Positions 33,817 through 42,201 of a stretch of 64,000 nt of DNA are shown in pieces. A model generated the notes under the pieces. The model saw nothing but the letters and a program-made list of their open reading frames with translations, was not told where the DNA came from and ran no database searches. Source of the DNA: Pseudonocardia hierapolitana (lineage in GTDB: Bacteria > Actinomycetota > Actinomycetes > Mycobacteriales > Pseudonocardiaceae); the NCBI RefSeq assembly GCF_007994075.1, contig NZ_VIWU01000001.1, positions 4,650,001 through 4,714,000 of the forward strand. Direction: 5' to 3'. Both the position numbers and the translations under genes were made by a program. How positions within the stretch are numbered: position 1 is the stretch's first letter; each line of letters starts with the position of its first letter.

Positions 33817-33846
33817 CCGACCGGGTGGACTGCATCACCCGGTCGG
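33817..33846. repeat. hairpin in the M50/whiB2 divergent promoter region
   Basis: CCGACCGGGTG (33817-33827) pairs exactly with CACCCGGTCGG (33836-33846) around an 8-nt loop, just upstream of the protease gene and 110 bp before whiB2. It may be a regulator site or a structured leader of the protease mRNA. No protein is assigned to it. Confidence 0.4.
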
Positions 33847-33957
33847 CAGCTTCAGCTTGCCACCATGAACTGACAGCGCTGTACTTACATTGCTGTCATT
33901 CCCAGCCCGTAGGGTTGGTGGCAGCCACGCCGGGGGCGCGCGGGGAGGTGGGCAATT

Positions 33958-34290
33958 GTGAACGTGATCACAGCCACGATGGGGCTGGTCGAAACCTCTG
34001 GGGGAGTTCCGTATCCGACCGCGGACCCGTTCGGCGAAGCCGTCGTCGCCCTTGCCGAGGAGGACGGCGAGGAGCAGGACTGGCAGGAGCGCGCGCTGTG
34101 CGCGCAGACCGACCCCGAGGCGTTCTTCCCGGAGAAGGGCGGCTCCACCCGCGAGGCCAAGCGCATCTGCTCGGGCTGCGAGGTGCGCGCGGAGTGCCTC
34201 GAGTACGCCCTGGCCCACGACGAGCGCTTCGGCATCTGGGGCGGGCTGTCCGAGCGTGAGCGGCGCAGGCTGCGCCGCGCCGCCTCCTGA
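33958..34290 (+). CDS. whiB2: WhiB-family iron-sulfur regulator (WhiB2/WhmD)
   Basis: A 110-residue WhiB protein. Four cysteines (Cys48, Cys71, Cys74, Cys80, the last three as CxxCx5C) bind a 4Fe-4S cluster. 'GIWGGLSERERRRLRR' is the Trp-containing sigma-A-contact turn and basic DNA-binding tail. Gene order (beside fbiA, DUF3499, manB) identifies it as the WhiB2/WhmD orthologue needed for septation in mycobacteria and sporulation septation (WhiB) in Streptomyces. The GTG start at 33958 follows GGGGAGG. Confidence 0.93.
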   Translation: MNVITATMGLVETSGGVPYPTADPFGEAVVALAEEDGEEQDWQERALCAQTDPEAFFPEKGGSTREAKRICSGCEVRAECLEYALAHDERFGIWGGLSERERRRLRRAAS

Positions 34291-34318
34291 CGCCTGAGGC
34301 CTGAGGACTGCGGGGCGG

Positions 34319-34798
34319 CTAGCTCTCGCCGCCGTCGACGGCGTCGGGCTCGATGTTGAGGTACTCCGCCACCTGCTCGACGAGCACCTCGTGCAGCAGG
34401 TCGGCGAGATCGGCGCCGTCCCGGGCACGCGCTTCGAGCGGCCTGCGGTAGATCACGATGCGGGCCCGCGAGGGAAGGCCCTCCGGATCGACGCCCGCGG
34501 GCACGAGCTGCGCGAGCGGCACGCCGACGTCCGCGAGCACGCCCTGGCCCCACACCACGTCGTCCGGGGATGTCTCCTCGACCTCCGGTACCTCGTCGAC
34601 TGCGAGGTCGAGGTCGGCGAGCTCGGACCCCCAGCGCAGCTCGATGGGCTCGAGTGCCTCCAACACCATCGCGTCGAACTTCTCGGCGCGGGTGCGCGAG
34701 GCGGGTGTGCTGGCCGGGTACATGAGCCCGCGCAGGCCACGACCCCGGCGGTCCCGCCTCCGGGGAGAGCGGCGCAGCGTGCGGCGCGCGGTCGTCAC
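34319..34798 (-). CDS. metallopeptidase-like protein (Rv3259 family)
   Basis: A 159-residue protein of the small zincin-like family found next to whiB2 in actinobacteria. The basic N-terminal 30 residues ('RRTLRRSPRRRDRRGRG') precede a compact fold. The expected HExxH helix is here 'LLHEVLVEQVAEYL': His-Glu is kept but the second histidine is replaced by Gln, so zinc binding and peptidase activity are doubtful. The function is unknown. Its 5' end is 219 bp from the DUF3499 gene in divergent orientation. Confidence 0.78.
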   Translation of the reverse strand: MTTARRTLRRSPRRRDRRGRGLRGLMYPASTPASRTRAEKFDAMVLEALEPIELRWGSELADLDLAVDEVPEVEETSPDDVVWGQGVLADVGVPLAQLVPAGVDPEGLPSRARIVIYRRPLEARARDGADLADLLHEVLVEQVAEYLNIEPDAVDGGES

Positions 34799-35017
34799 CC
34801 CGTGAATGCTACGGCCCCGCAGGCGCCCGCCCCACTCCCCGACACCACGCCGACCGCCGACACCACCCGCCCCGGCGACGCACTTCCGGTTCCCGCCTCC
34901 CGCACGCGGTCCTCACGCGCCGAGACGCCGCATTCGCCCGGGGTGAACGCGGCGACTCGCGGGGATGGCCGCGCGTCGCGGCGCGGTTGTGGGGCGGGAG
35001 GAGGTATCGTCCAGGAC

Positions 35018-35374
35018 GTGCTGAGTGTGCGGCGGTGTTCACGAACCGGGTGCACCGAGCCCGCGGTGGCCACGCTCACCTACGTCTACGCCGATTCCAC
35101 GGCGGTCGTCGGCCCGCTGGCCACGCAGGCCGAGCCCCATTCCTACGACTTGTGCACCCAGCACGCCCACCGCCTCACGGCGCCGCGGGGCTGGGAGGTC
35201 GTGCGGTTCGAGGGCGAGTTCGCCCCGCCGCAGCACAACGCCGACGACCTCACCGCGCTCGCCGAGGCGGTGCGGGAGGCCGGGCGGGCCGACCGTCCCG
35301 TCGAGCCGGTGACCGCAACGGGTACGGGTCGGCGCGGGCATCTGCGCGTCCTGCCCGGGTCCGCGGAGGACTGA
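35018..35374 (+). CDS. DUF3499 protein (Rv3258c family)
   Basis: A 118-residue actinobacterial protein of unknown role with an N-terminal zinc-ribbon look: Cys7 and Cys12 ('RRCSRTGCTEPA') and 'DLCTQHAHRLTAP' provide CxxxxC and CxxH ligands. The C-terminal half is polar. It lies between whiB2 and manB as in M. tuberculosis. The GTG at 35018 is taken as start; a GGAGGAGG lies rather far upstream, so the GTG at 35027 is possible. Confidence 0.85.
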   Translation: MLSVRRCSRTGCTEPAVATLTYVYADSTAVVGPLATQAEPHSYDLCTQHAHRLTAPRGWEVVRFEGEFAPPQHNADDLTALAEAVREAGRADRPVEPVTATGTGRRGHLRVLPGSAED

Positions 35375-35399
35375 CCGAAGGCTCGCTCGTGGCGGTCGC

Positions 35400-35405
35400 T
35401 AGTGT
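35400..35405 (+). promoter_or_regulatory. -10 element for manB
   Basis: TAGTGT ends 7 nt before the GTG at 35413 and no ribosome-binding site intervenes, so a leaderless manB mRNA is likely. Confidence 0.45.
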
Positions 35406-35412
35406 CTGTCTT

Positions 35413-36768
35413 GTGGCAGATCTCGGCGCGATCGTGAAGGCCTATGACATCCGCGGTGTTGTCGGCGAGCAGCTCGACGCCCCCACCGTCCGCGACATCG
35501 GTGCGGCCATGGCCGCGCTCGTGCGAGGCGAGGGTGCGCAGGGGGTCGTGATCGGCCACGACATGCGCGACAGCTCCCCCGAGCTGGCCGCGGCATTCGC
35601 CGAGGGCGTCACGGGGCAGGGCCTGGACGTCGTCTCGATCGGGCTCGCGAGCACCGACATGCTGTATTTCGCCTCGGGCACGCTCGGCCTGCCCGGCGCG
35701 ATGTTCACCGCGAGCCACAACCCGGCCAAGTACAACGGCATCAAGCTCTGCCGCGCAGGCGCCACCCCGATCGGGCAGGACACCGGGCTCGCCGCCATCA
35801 GGGCGGCCGTCGAGGCGGGCGTGCCCGCGGGGCCGGGTGGCGGCACGGTCACCCACCGCGAGCTGCTCGCCGACTATGCGGCCTACCTGCGCAAGCTCGT
35901 CGACCTCAGCGCGTCCCGCCGGCTGCGGGTGGTCGTGGACGCGGGCAACGGGATGGGCGGCCACACGGTGCCCGCGGTGTTCGAGCCGCTTCCGTTCGAC
36001 GTCGTGCCCCTGTACTTCGAGCTCGACGGAACGTTCCCCAACCACGAGGCCAACCCGCTCGACCCCGCCAACCTCGTCGACCTGCAGAAGCGGGTCGTCG
36101 CCGAGGGTGCCGACCTCGGCCTCGCGTTCGACGGCGACGCCGACCGCTGCTTCGTCGTCGACGAGCGCGGTGAGCCGGTGAGCCCGAGCGCGATCACGGC
36201 CCTCGTCGCCGTCCGGGAGCTGGCCAAGGCGCCCGGCTCGGTCGTGATCCACAACCTGATCACGTCGAAGGCGGTGCCCGAGATCGTCGCCGAGCACGGC
36301 GGCAGCCCCGTGCGCACGCGTGTCGGGCACTCCTTCATCAAGCAGACGATGGCCGAGACCGGTGCGGTGTTCGGCGGCGAGCACTCGGCGCACTACTACT
36401 TCCGCGACTTCTGGAAGGCCGACTCCGGAATGCTGGCCGCGCTGCACGCGCTCGCGGCGCTCGCCGAGCAGGACGGGCCGCTGTCGCAGCTCATGGCCGA
36501 CTACGAGCGCTACTCCGCCTCCGGCGAGATCAACTCGACGGTCGCGGACCAGGCCGACCGGATCGCCGCGGTCAAGCAGACCTACGGCGCCCGCGAGGGC
36601 GTCGAGTTCGACGAGCTCGACGGGCTCACCGTGAGCTTGCCGGACGGCTCATGGTTCAACCTGCGCCCGTCCAACACCGAGCCGTTGCTGCGGCTGAACG
36701 TCGAGGCGGCCGACGCCGCCGCGATGGCGGCGCTGCGCGACGAGGTGCTCGCGGTCGTCCGGGCGTAG
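35413..36768 (+). CDS. manB: phosphomannomutase/phosphoglucomutase
   Basis: A 451-residue alpha-D-phosphohexomutase interconverting mannose-6-phosphate and mannose-1-phosphate. 'IVKAYDIRGVVGEQL' opens the family. The phosphoserine loop is 'FTASHNPAKYNGIKL' (Ser near 101), the metal loop 'LAFDGDADRCFVVDE' near 240, the sugar loop 'GGEHSAHYYF', and the phosphate-binding loop 'RPSNTEPLLRLNVEA'. Together with manA and the nucleotidyltransferase at 21146 it supplies GDP-mannose. The symbol follows the common actinobacterial usage (Rv3257c). Confidence 0.93.
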   Translation: MADLGAIVKAYDIRGVVGEQLDAPTVRDIGAAMAALVRGEGAQGVVIGHDMRDSSPELAAAFAEGVTGQGLDVVSIGLASTDMLYFASGTLGLPGAMFTASHNPAKYNGIKLCRAGATPIGQDTGLAAIRAAVEAGVPAGPGGGTVTHRELLADYAAYLRKLVDLSASRRLRVVVDAGNGMGGHTVPAVFEPLPFDVVPLYFELDGTFPNHEANPLDPANLVDLQKRVVAEGADLGLAFDGDADRCFVVDERGEPVSPSAITALVAVRELAKAPGSVVIHNLITSKAVPEIVAEHGGSPVRTRVGHSFIKQTMAETGAVFGGEHSAHYYFRDFWKADSGMLAALHALAALAEQDGPLSQLMADYERYSASGEINSTVADQADRIAAVKQTYGAREGVEFDELDGLTVSLPDGSWFNLRPSNTEPLLRLNVEAADAAAMAALRDEVLAVVRA

Positions 36769-36861
36769 CAGCCGGCCACAGGCGAAAACGAAACGGGCGG
36801 ACCGCGCCGCGCACTGGCAACATCGCGGGCAGTTCCGCCTGCCCTTGCGAAGGAGGAGGCC

Positions 36862-37068
36862 GTGGCCGTACAGCTCGACCCCCAGCTGATGGAGATACTG
36901 GCCTGCCCGTCCGACGACCACGCGCCGTTGCGGGCCGGCACACCGGCCGACCCCGACGCGGACGTCCTCACGTGCACCGAGTGCGGGCGGGGGTTCCCGG
37001 TCGTCGACGGGATCCCGGTGCTGCTGCTGGACGAGGCGACCCCACCCACTTCGGCTCCGGCCGGCTGA
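36862..37068 (+). CDS. Trm112-family zinc-ribbon protein
   Basis: A 68-residue Trm112/YcaR-like protein: 'LMEILACPSDDHAPL', then 'VLTCTECGRGFPVVDGIPVLLLDEA', with Cys15, Cys38 and Cys41 as metal ligands. Trm112 proteins activate methyltransferases by binding them; the partner here is unknown. It lies between manB and the SIS gene, with a 2-nt gap to the latter, as in other actinobacteria. The GTG start follows AAGGAGG. Confidence 0.9.
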   Translation: MAVQLDPQLMEILACPSDDHAPLRAGTPADPDADVLTCTECGRGFPVVDGIPVLLLDEATPPTSAPAG

Positions 37069-37070
37069 CC

Positions 37071-38165
37071 GTGCTCGACGACACCCTGCTCGCCGATCCG
37101 AGGGCCCTTGCCGCGCTCGACACGGGCGGCGTCCTGCGTTCCGCCGCCACGGCGGGCGCGCAGGTGCGTTCGGCCGCGCAGAGCGCGGCCGAGGCCGATG
37201 TCGGCGCTCTGGCCGGTCACCGGCCTCGGGCCCTCGTGCTGCTGCGCAGGCCGGGCGCGTCCGCCACGGCCACCGGCATCCTCGCGGCTCTGCTGGGCCC
37301 GGCGGCGCCGGTACCGGTCGTGGTCACCGATGCCACGCCGTCGTGGATCGGGCCGCTCGACGTGGTGGTCGCCCACACCGCGGAGGCCACCGACGCCGAG
37401 CTCGCCGACAGCGTCGTGCTCGCCGTGCGCAGGGGAGCCGAGGTGGTGCTGTCGGCACCCGTCGAGGGGCCGGTCGCGTCGGCGGGCGCCGGCCGGGCCC
37501 GGCTGATCGAACCGCGCATCCCGGTGCCCCCCGGGCTGGACCTGCCGAGTGCGCTGGCCGTCGGGCTGGCCGCCCTGCGCGCGCTCGGCCTGCTCGACGG
37601 GCCGCTCGACCCGGCGATGGACGCCCTGGCCGACGCCCTCGACGCCGAGGCCGAGCGCAACCAGCCCGGCCACGAGCCGTTCATGAACCCGGCGAAGTCC
37701 CTCGCGCTGCGCCTCGCCGACCACACCCCGCTGCTGTGGGGCACCGACCGGCTCGCGGCCGCTGTGGCCGCTCACGGCGCCACCGCACTCGCGACTCACG
37801 CCGGCGTCGTCGCCCACTCGGGAGAGGCCACCGAAGGGGCCGGTGCCACCGCGCTCGTGCGGGCGCTCGACCGCGGGGCGTCCGGCGTCGACATCTTCCG
37901 CGACCCGTTCGCCGACCCGGACGGTCCCGCGGAGGCACCCCCCGTGCGTCTCGTGCTCCTGGCCACCGGGGAGGATGACCCCGGCCAGGTGACGCTGCGG
38001 CGTGCCGGGCGAGGGTGGCCGTCGGCCGACGTGCTGCACCCGGTGGACGAGGTGGCGCGCGGCACCCGCCACGCCGCCCTGCTCCGGGCTGCGCTGCTCG
38101 CGTCCCGGCTGGACGTGGCCGCGGTGTACCTGGGACTGGCCACCCGCACGATCGAGCCTGCCTGA
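37071..38165 (+). CDS. SIS-domain phosphosugar-isomerase-like protein (Rv3256c family)
   Basis: A 364-residue protein with two SIS-like halves, related to the C-terminal region of bifunctional phosphoglucose/phosphomannose isomerases. 'LIEPRIPVPPGLDLPSALAVG' and 'QPGHEPFMNPAKSLALRLADHTPLLWG' are its conserved blocks. The usual SIS phosphate-binding Ser-rich loops are poorly kept, so catalysis is uncertain. It is adjacent to manA, and its conserved position suggests a supporting role in mannose-6-phosphate metabolism. Confidence 0.82.
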   Translation: MLDDTLLADPRALAALDTGGVLRSAATAGAQVRSAAQSAAEADVGALAGHRPRALVLLRRPGASATATGILAALLGPAAPVPVVVTDATPSWIGPLDVVVAHTAEATDAELADSVVLAVRRGAEVVLSAPVEGPVASAGAGRARLIEPRIPVPPGLDLPSALAVGLAALRALGLLDGPLDPAMDALADALDAEAERNQPGHEPFMNPAKSLALRLADHTPLLWGTDRLAAAVAAHGATALATHAGVVAHSGEATEGAGATALVRALDRGASGVDIFRDPFADPDGPAEAPPVRLVLLATGEDDPGQVTLRRAGRGWPSADVLHPVDEVARGTRHAALLRAALLASRLDVAAVYLGLATRTIEPA

Positions 38166-38181
38166 GGAGAGCTGACCGGAC

Positions 38182-39396
38182 GTGGAGCTGCTGGACAACC
38201 CCGTGCGTGCCTACGCGTGGGGCTCGCGCACGGTGATTCCCGACCTGCTGGGCCAGGAGGTGCCCTCGCCGCATCCGCAGGCGGAGATGTGGCTCGGGGC
38301 CCATCCGGCGGACCCGTCGCACCTCGTCCACGCGGACGGGGGGCGGAGCTCGCTGCTCGACGCGCTGGCCGCCGACCCGAAGCAGCTGCTCGGGCCGGAG
38401 CGCAGCGACCGCTGGGACTCCACGCTGCCGTACCTGCTCAAGGTGCTGGCCGCCGACGAGCCGCTGTCGCTGCAGGCGCACCCGAGCATCGAGCAGGCAA
38501 GGGCGGGGTTCGCCCGCGAGGAGGCCGCGGGGATCGCCCGCGACGCATCGCACCGCAACTACAAGGACGCCAACCACAAGCCCGAGCTGATCTGCGCGCT
38601 CACCGAGCTGCACGCGCTCGTCGGCTTCCGCGACCCGGCGGCCACGGTCCGGCTGCTGCGGGCCCTCGGGGTTCCCGAGCTCGCCGGGCACGCCGAGCTG
38701 CTGGCCGCCCAGCCGGATGCCGACGGTCTGCGCGCGCTGTTCACGACGTGGATCACGCTGCCGCAGGCCGTGCTCGACACGCTCGTGCCGGCACTGCAGG
38801 AGGGCTGCGTCCGCCTGGCGGGCAGCGACGCGGAGTTCTCCACCGAGGCGCGCACGGTGCTCGAGCTGTCGGAGCGCTACCCGGGCGACGCGGGCGTGCT
38901 GGCCGCGCTGCTGCTCAACCGGGTCACGATCGAGCCGGGCGAGGCCCTGTACCTGCCTGCGGGCAACCTGCACGCGTACCTGTCGGGGGCGGGCATCGAG
39001 CTGATGGCCAACTCCGACAACGTGCTGCGCGGTGGGCTCACCCCGAAGCACGTGGACGTGCCCGAGCTGCTGCGCGTGCTCGACTTCCACTCCACCCCGC
39101 CGCCGATCGTCGCCGGGAAGCCGGACGGCGACTGGGTGCGGTACGACACGCCGGCCGAGGAGTTCCTGCTCCGCCGCTTCGACGGTGCCCCGGGCAGCCC
39201 GGTCTCGGTGCCCGACGGTGGGCCGCGCATCCTGTTGTGCACGGCCGGCGCGGCGTGCGTCCGTTCCCTCGCGGGCGAGCTGGAGATCGGCCGTGGCGCG
39301 TCGCTGTGGCTGAGTGCCACCGACACGTCCGTCACGATCGAGCCGCGCGCCGAGGCCACCCAGCTGTTCCTGGCCGGCGACGGCCTCGCCGTCTGA
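38182..39396 (+). CDS. manA: mannose-6-phosphate isomerase, class I
   Basis: A 404-residue zinc enzyme converting fructose-6-phosphate to mannose-6-phosphate. The cupin metal ligands are visible in 'EPLSLQAHPS' (Gln/His near 95-97), 'HKPELICAL' (Glu near 134) and 'LPAGNLHAYLSG' (His near 263). 'AEMWLGAHP' is another family block. The start is 16 nt after the SIS gene. It feeds manB and then GDP-mannose synthesis. Confidence 0.94.
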   Translation: MELLDNPVRAYAWGSRTVIPDLLGQEVPSPHPQAEMWLGAHPADPSHLVHADGGRSSLLDALAADPKQLLGPERSDRWDSTLPYLLKVLAADEPLSLQAHPSIEQARAGFAREEAAGIARDASHRNYKDANHKPELICALTELHALVGFRDPAATVRLLRALGVPELAGHAELLAAQPDADGLRALFTTWITLPQAVLDTLVPALQEGCVRLAGSDAEFSTEARTVLELSERYPGDAGVLAALLLNRVTIEPGEALYLPAGNLHAYLSGAGIELMANSDNVLRGGLTPKHVDVPELLRVLDFHSTPPPIVAGKPDGDWVRYDTPAEEFLLRRFDGAPGSPVSVPDGGPRILLCTAGAACVRSLAGELEIGRGASLWLSATDTSVTIEPRAEATQLFLAGDGLAV

Positions 39397-39409
39397 CCTG
39401 GGTGTCCCG

Positions 39410-40546
39410 CTACCCGCGGTAGACCAGACGGCGCAGGAGCGCATCAGCCGGGCCGGGGCGGCCGGCCCGGCGCAGCAGATCGGCGGCCACCACCGTGGCC
39501 AGCCACACCCCGAGTCCGACGGCGGCCGCCGCGGCGACGCCGACGGCGCCGCTGAGATCTGCCGTGTAGGGCTCGAGCAGCAGGAACCACGCGACCGACT
39601 GCGCCAGGTAGCAGGTCATGGACCGCCGGCCGCACGCGGCGAGCGCGGCCGTGACGGGGCCGTGGGCGGCCCGCCGGGCCAGCCGCGCCGCGACGAGCCC
39701 CACCAGGGCGGCGTAGCCGAGCCCGCCCGCGTACCCGGCGGCGGTGTGCAGCGTCGCCACGGTGACGAGGACGGCGGTCTCGGGGTGCCACAGCCCGGTG
39801 GTGACGAAGGCGTAGGGGATGCCGCCGACCGCGGCGATCGTGATGCCGGCGATCGCGACCCGCGTGAGCAGGCGCCGGTGCCGCTCGGGCTCGTCGAGGA
39901 GCCTGCGGTGTCCGGCCCACATCCCCACGAGGACGGGTGCCGCGGCCATCACGGCGTTCAGGGGCACGATCAGCGGGAACACCGCGGCCCGGAAAGCCGC
40001 CGAGCCGAGCGGGCCGACCTCGTGCGACAGCTCACCGCCCGCGGGAAGGGCGAGCAAGCTGCCGTACGCGAGGGCGCCGAGAGCCGCGGCGCATCCTGCG
40101 ACGGCGAACAGGCGCGCGTTCGGCCAGCGCAACGCGCTGACGAGCAGGAGGGCGAGGATGCCGTAGGAGGCGAGGATGTCACCGGGGTAGAGCAGCAGGA
40201 CGTGGGCGAAGCCGAACGCGATCAGCCATGCGCCGCGGCGGCGCAGCAGCCGGCGCGCCCCCGCCCAGCCGAGTGCGGTCTCCCTGCTGCGGAGGATCTG
40301 CACCATCCCGTAGCCGAAGAGCGCGGCGAACATCGGGTATCCGCGGCTGTCGACGAACAGCGTCAGCAGGGTCTGCACCGCGGTGTCCAGGGCAGGCCCC
40401 GGCCCGGGGACCGGGCCGATGAACGGGCGCGCGAGCACCTGGGAGTGGGCGAGCGCGATGACGGCGAGCATCGTGCCCCTGGCCAGGTCGGGGGCGAGGG
40501 CGCGCACCCGTGGCGCGACCGGGGGTTCGGAGCGGAGCGAGGACAC
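39410..40546 (-). CDS. DUF418 membrane protein
   Basis: A 378-residue protein with about nine membrane helices of the DUF418 family (YeiB-like). 'RVRALAPDLARGTMLAVIALAHS' near the N-terminus and 'ALAACGRRSMTCYLAQSVAW' near the C-terminus are typical. The role is unknown; DUF418 proteins are often linked to efflux or envelope acyl transfer. The GTG at 40546 has GAGAGG 6 nt upstream. It is divergent from the TetR gene at 40623, which probably controls it. Confidence 0.85.
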   Translation of the reverse strand: MSSLRSEPPVAPRVRALAPDLARGTMLAVIALAHSQVLARPFIGPVPGPGPALDTAVQTLLTLFVDSRGYPMFAALFGYGMVQILRSRETALGWAGARRLLRRRGAWLIAFGFAHVLLLYPGDILASYGILALLLVSALRWPNARLFAVAGCAAALGALAYGSLLALPAGGELSHEVGPLGSAAFRAAVFPLIVPLNAVMAAAPVLVGMWAGHRRLLDEPERHRRLLTRVAIAGITIAAVGGIPYAFVTTGLWHPETAVLVTVATLHTAAGYAGGLGYAALVGLVAARLARRAAHGPVTAALAACGRRSMTCYLAQSVAWFLLLEPYTADLSGAVGVAAAAAVGLGVWLATVVAADLLRRAGRPGPADALLRRLVYRG

Positions 40547-40561
40547 ATCGGGCCTCTCGTA

Positions 40562-40608
40562 AGATACGGACTCGTAGCTGACGCAGATTAAGCTACGCAC
40601 GCGTATCT
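40562..40608. promoter_or_regulatory. two-tier symmetric operator for the TetR/DUF418 pair
   Basis: AGATACG (40562-40568) and CGTATCT (40602-40608) form an outer dyad, and GTAGCT (40574-40579) with AGCTAC (40591-40596) an inner one. Both are centred at 40585, between the divergent genes. Two repressor dimers could bind. The GATAC and GTAGC elements recur in the operator candidate at 12601-12630. Confidence 0.65.
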
Positions 40609-40622
40609 CAGCAAGGAGGGTC

Positions 40623-41219
40623 ATGGCCGCACGAACGCGGCGCCGGGGTGAGGCGCTCATGGCGGCTCTGCACGACGCGGTGCTCGCCGAGCTCGACGAG
40701 GTGGGCCTCGGGCGGCTGACGATGGAGGGCATCGCCCGCCGGGCCGGCACGCCCAAGACCACGCTCTACCGGCGCTGGGCGGCGCCCGAGGAGGTGCTGC
40801 TCGATGCGATCGCGGCCGCGTACCCCGTGGAGGAGCCCTCACCGGCCGCAGACGACCTGCGGGGAGACCTGATCGCGGCCCTGGAGCTGCTGCTCGAGTG
40901 GTCGCGCCACCCCACCGCACGTGCCGTACAGGCGATCATGCTCGAACGACACCGGCATCCCGGCCTGGTCGAGCGGCTGCAGGGCGTCTTCGACCGGTCC
41001 GGGCGGCGGTTCACCGCCACCGTGCTGCAGCACTACGCCCGCCTCGGCCACGTCGATCCCGCCCTGGTCACGCCCGTGGTCGAGGAGATCGGCGAGGCAC
41101 TGGTGTTCAAGCACATCGTCGACGCCGGGGAGGAGCCGACGCGGCAGCGGCTGGCGGAGATCGTCGACCAGGCCATACTTCCGGCCGTCGGGATTCGTCC
41201 GGTTGGTGCCGACTACTAG
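40623..41219 (+). CDS. TetR-family regulator
   Basis: A 198-residue regulator with helix-turn-helix 'TMEGIARRAGTPKTTLYRRWAAPE' near residues 39-62 and a ligand domain of the TetR_C type ('ERHRHPGLVERLQGVFDRSGRRF'). The ATG at 40623 follows AAGGAGGG. A long symmetric operator separates it from DUF418, its likely target. The effector is unknown. Confidence 0.88.
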   Translation: MAARTRRRGEALMAALHDAVLAELDEVGLGRLTMEGIARRAGTPKTTLYRRWAAPEEVLLDAIAAAYPVEEPSPAADDLRGDLIAALELLLEWSRHPTARAVQAIMLERHRHPGLVERLQGVFDRSGRRFTATVLQHYARLGHVDPALVTPVVEEIGEALVFKHIVDAGEEPTRQRLAEIVDQAILPAVGIRPVGADY

Positions 41220-41222
41220 GCT
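41217..41222 (+). promoter_or_regulatory. -10 element for the CDF transporter
   Basis: TAGGCT, whose TAG is also the TetR stop codon, ends 7 nt before the ATG at 41230. A leaderless mRNA is likely. Confidence 0.4.
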
Positions 41223-41229
41223 TCGCGCC

Positions 41230-42150
41230 ATGGCAGCGAGTGGGGGAACGCGGGCGATCGTGGCGGCGTTGATCGCCAATGCCGGGATCGCGCTCGCGAA
41301 GTTCATCGGGTACCTGATCACGGGGTCGTCCTCGATGCTCGCCGAGTCCGTGCACTCGGTCGCCGACACGTCCAACCAGGGTCTGCTGCTGCTCGGCGGC
41401 CGCACCGCCCGGCGCGCGGCCACCGCGGAGCACCCGTTCGGCTACGGCAGGGACCGGTACTTCTACTCGTTCGTCGTGGCGCTGCTGCTGTTCACGCTGG
41501 GCTCGGTGTTCGCCCTGTACGAGGGCATCCACAAGCTGGAGTCCCACGAGCCGCTCACGTCGCCGATCGTTGCCGTCGTGATCCTCGTCGTCGCGATCGG
41601 GCTGGAGTCCTTCTCCTTCCGCACCGCCATCGTCGAGTCCCGCCCGCTGAAGGGGTCCGGGACGTGGTGGCAGTTCATCCGGCAGGCGAAGGTCCCCGAG
41701 CTGCCGGTCGTGCTGCTGGAGGACCTCGGCGCGCTCGTCGGGCTGGTCCTCGCCCTGTTCGGCGTCGGGCTCAGCGTCCTCACCGGCGACCCGGTGTGGG
41801 ACGCGATCGGCACCATCTGCATCGGTGTGCTGCTGGGTGTCATCGCGGTCATCCTGATCATCGAGATGAAGAGCCTGCTCATCGGCGAAGGCGCCGCGCC
41901 CGCGGTGCTATCCGACATCGTCTCGGCCCTCGAGTCGGGCGACGTGCAGCGCGTGATCCACATCAAGACCCAGTACCTCGGGCCGGAGGAGCTGCTGGTG
42001 GCCGCGAAGATCGCGCTCGCGCCCGACCTGCCGCTCGAGTCCGTCGCCTCCGCCATCGACGCGGCCGAGGTGCGGGTCCGCGAACGCGTGCCGGACGCGC
42101 GGATCATCTACCTGGAACCCGATCTCGACCGGGCTGCGCTCGCGGGCTGA
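41230..42150 (+). CDS. cation diffusion facilitator (CDF) transporter
   Basis: A 306-residue exporter with six membrane helices and a C-terminal cytoplasmic domain. The metal-site helix 'LAESVHSVADTSNQGLLLLG' carries HxxxD. The second site, usually HxxxD in helix 5, is 'LLEDLGALVGL', with Glu-Asp in place of the histidine. 'HPFGYGRDRYFYSFV' is a conserved loop. Export of divalent metal such as Zn, Co or Mn is expected; the changed second site may shift selectivity. Confidence 0.88.
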   Translation: MAASGGTRAIVAALIANAGIALAKFIGYLITGSSSMLAESVHSVADTSNQGLLLLGGRTARRAATAEHPFGYGRDRYFYSFVVALLLFTLGSVFALYEGIHKLESHEPLTSPIVAVVILVVAIGLESFSFRTAIVESRPLKGSGTWWQFIRQAKVPELPVVLLEDLGALVGLVLALFGVGLSVLTGDPVWDAIGTICIGVLLGVIAVILIIEMKSLLIGEGAAPAVLSDIVSALESGDVQRVIHIKTQYLGPEELLVAAKIALAPDLPLESVASAIDAAEVRVRERVPDARIIYLEPDLDRAALAG

Positions 42151-42189
42151 CCGTCGCTGCGCGGGGTGGCCGGTGCGCCCCGTGACCGT

Positions 42190-42195
42190 TAGGTT
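42190..42195 (+). promoter_or_regulatory. -10 element for the APC permease
   Basis: TAGGTT ends 6 nt before the ATG at 42202, without a ribosome-binding site. A leaderless mRNA is likely. Confidence 0.45.
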
Positions 42196-42201
42196 TCCCG
42201 G

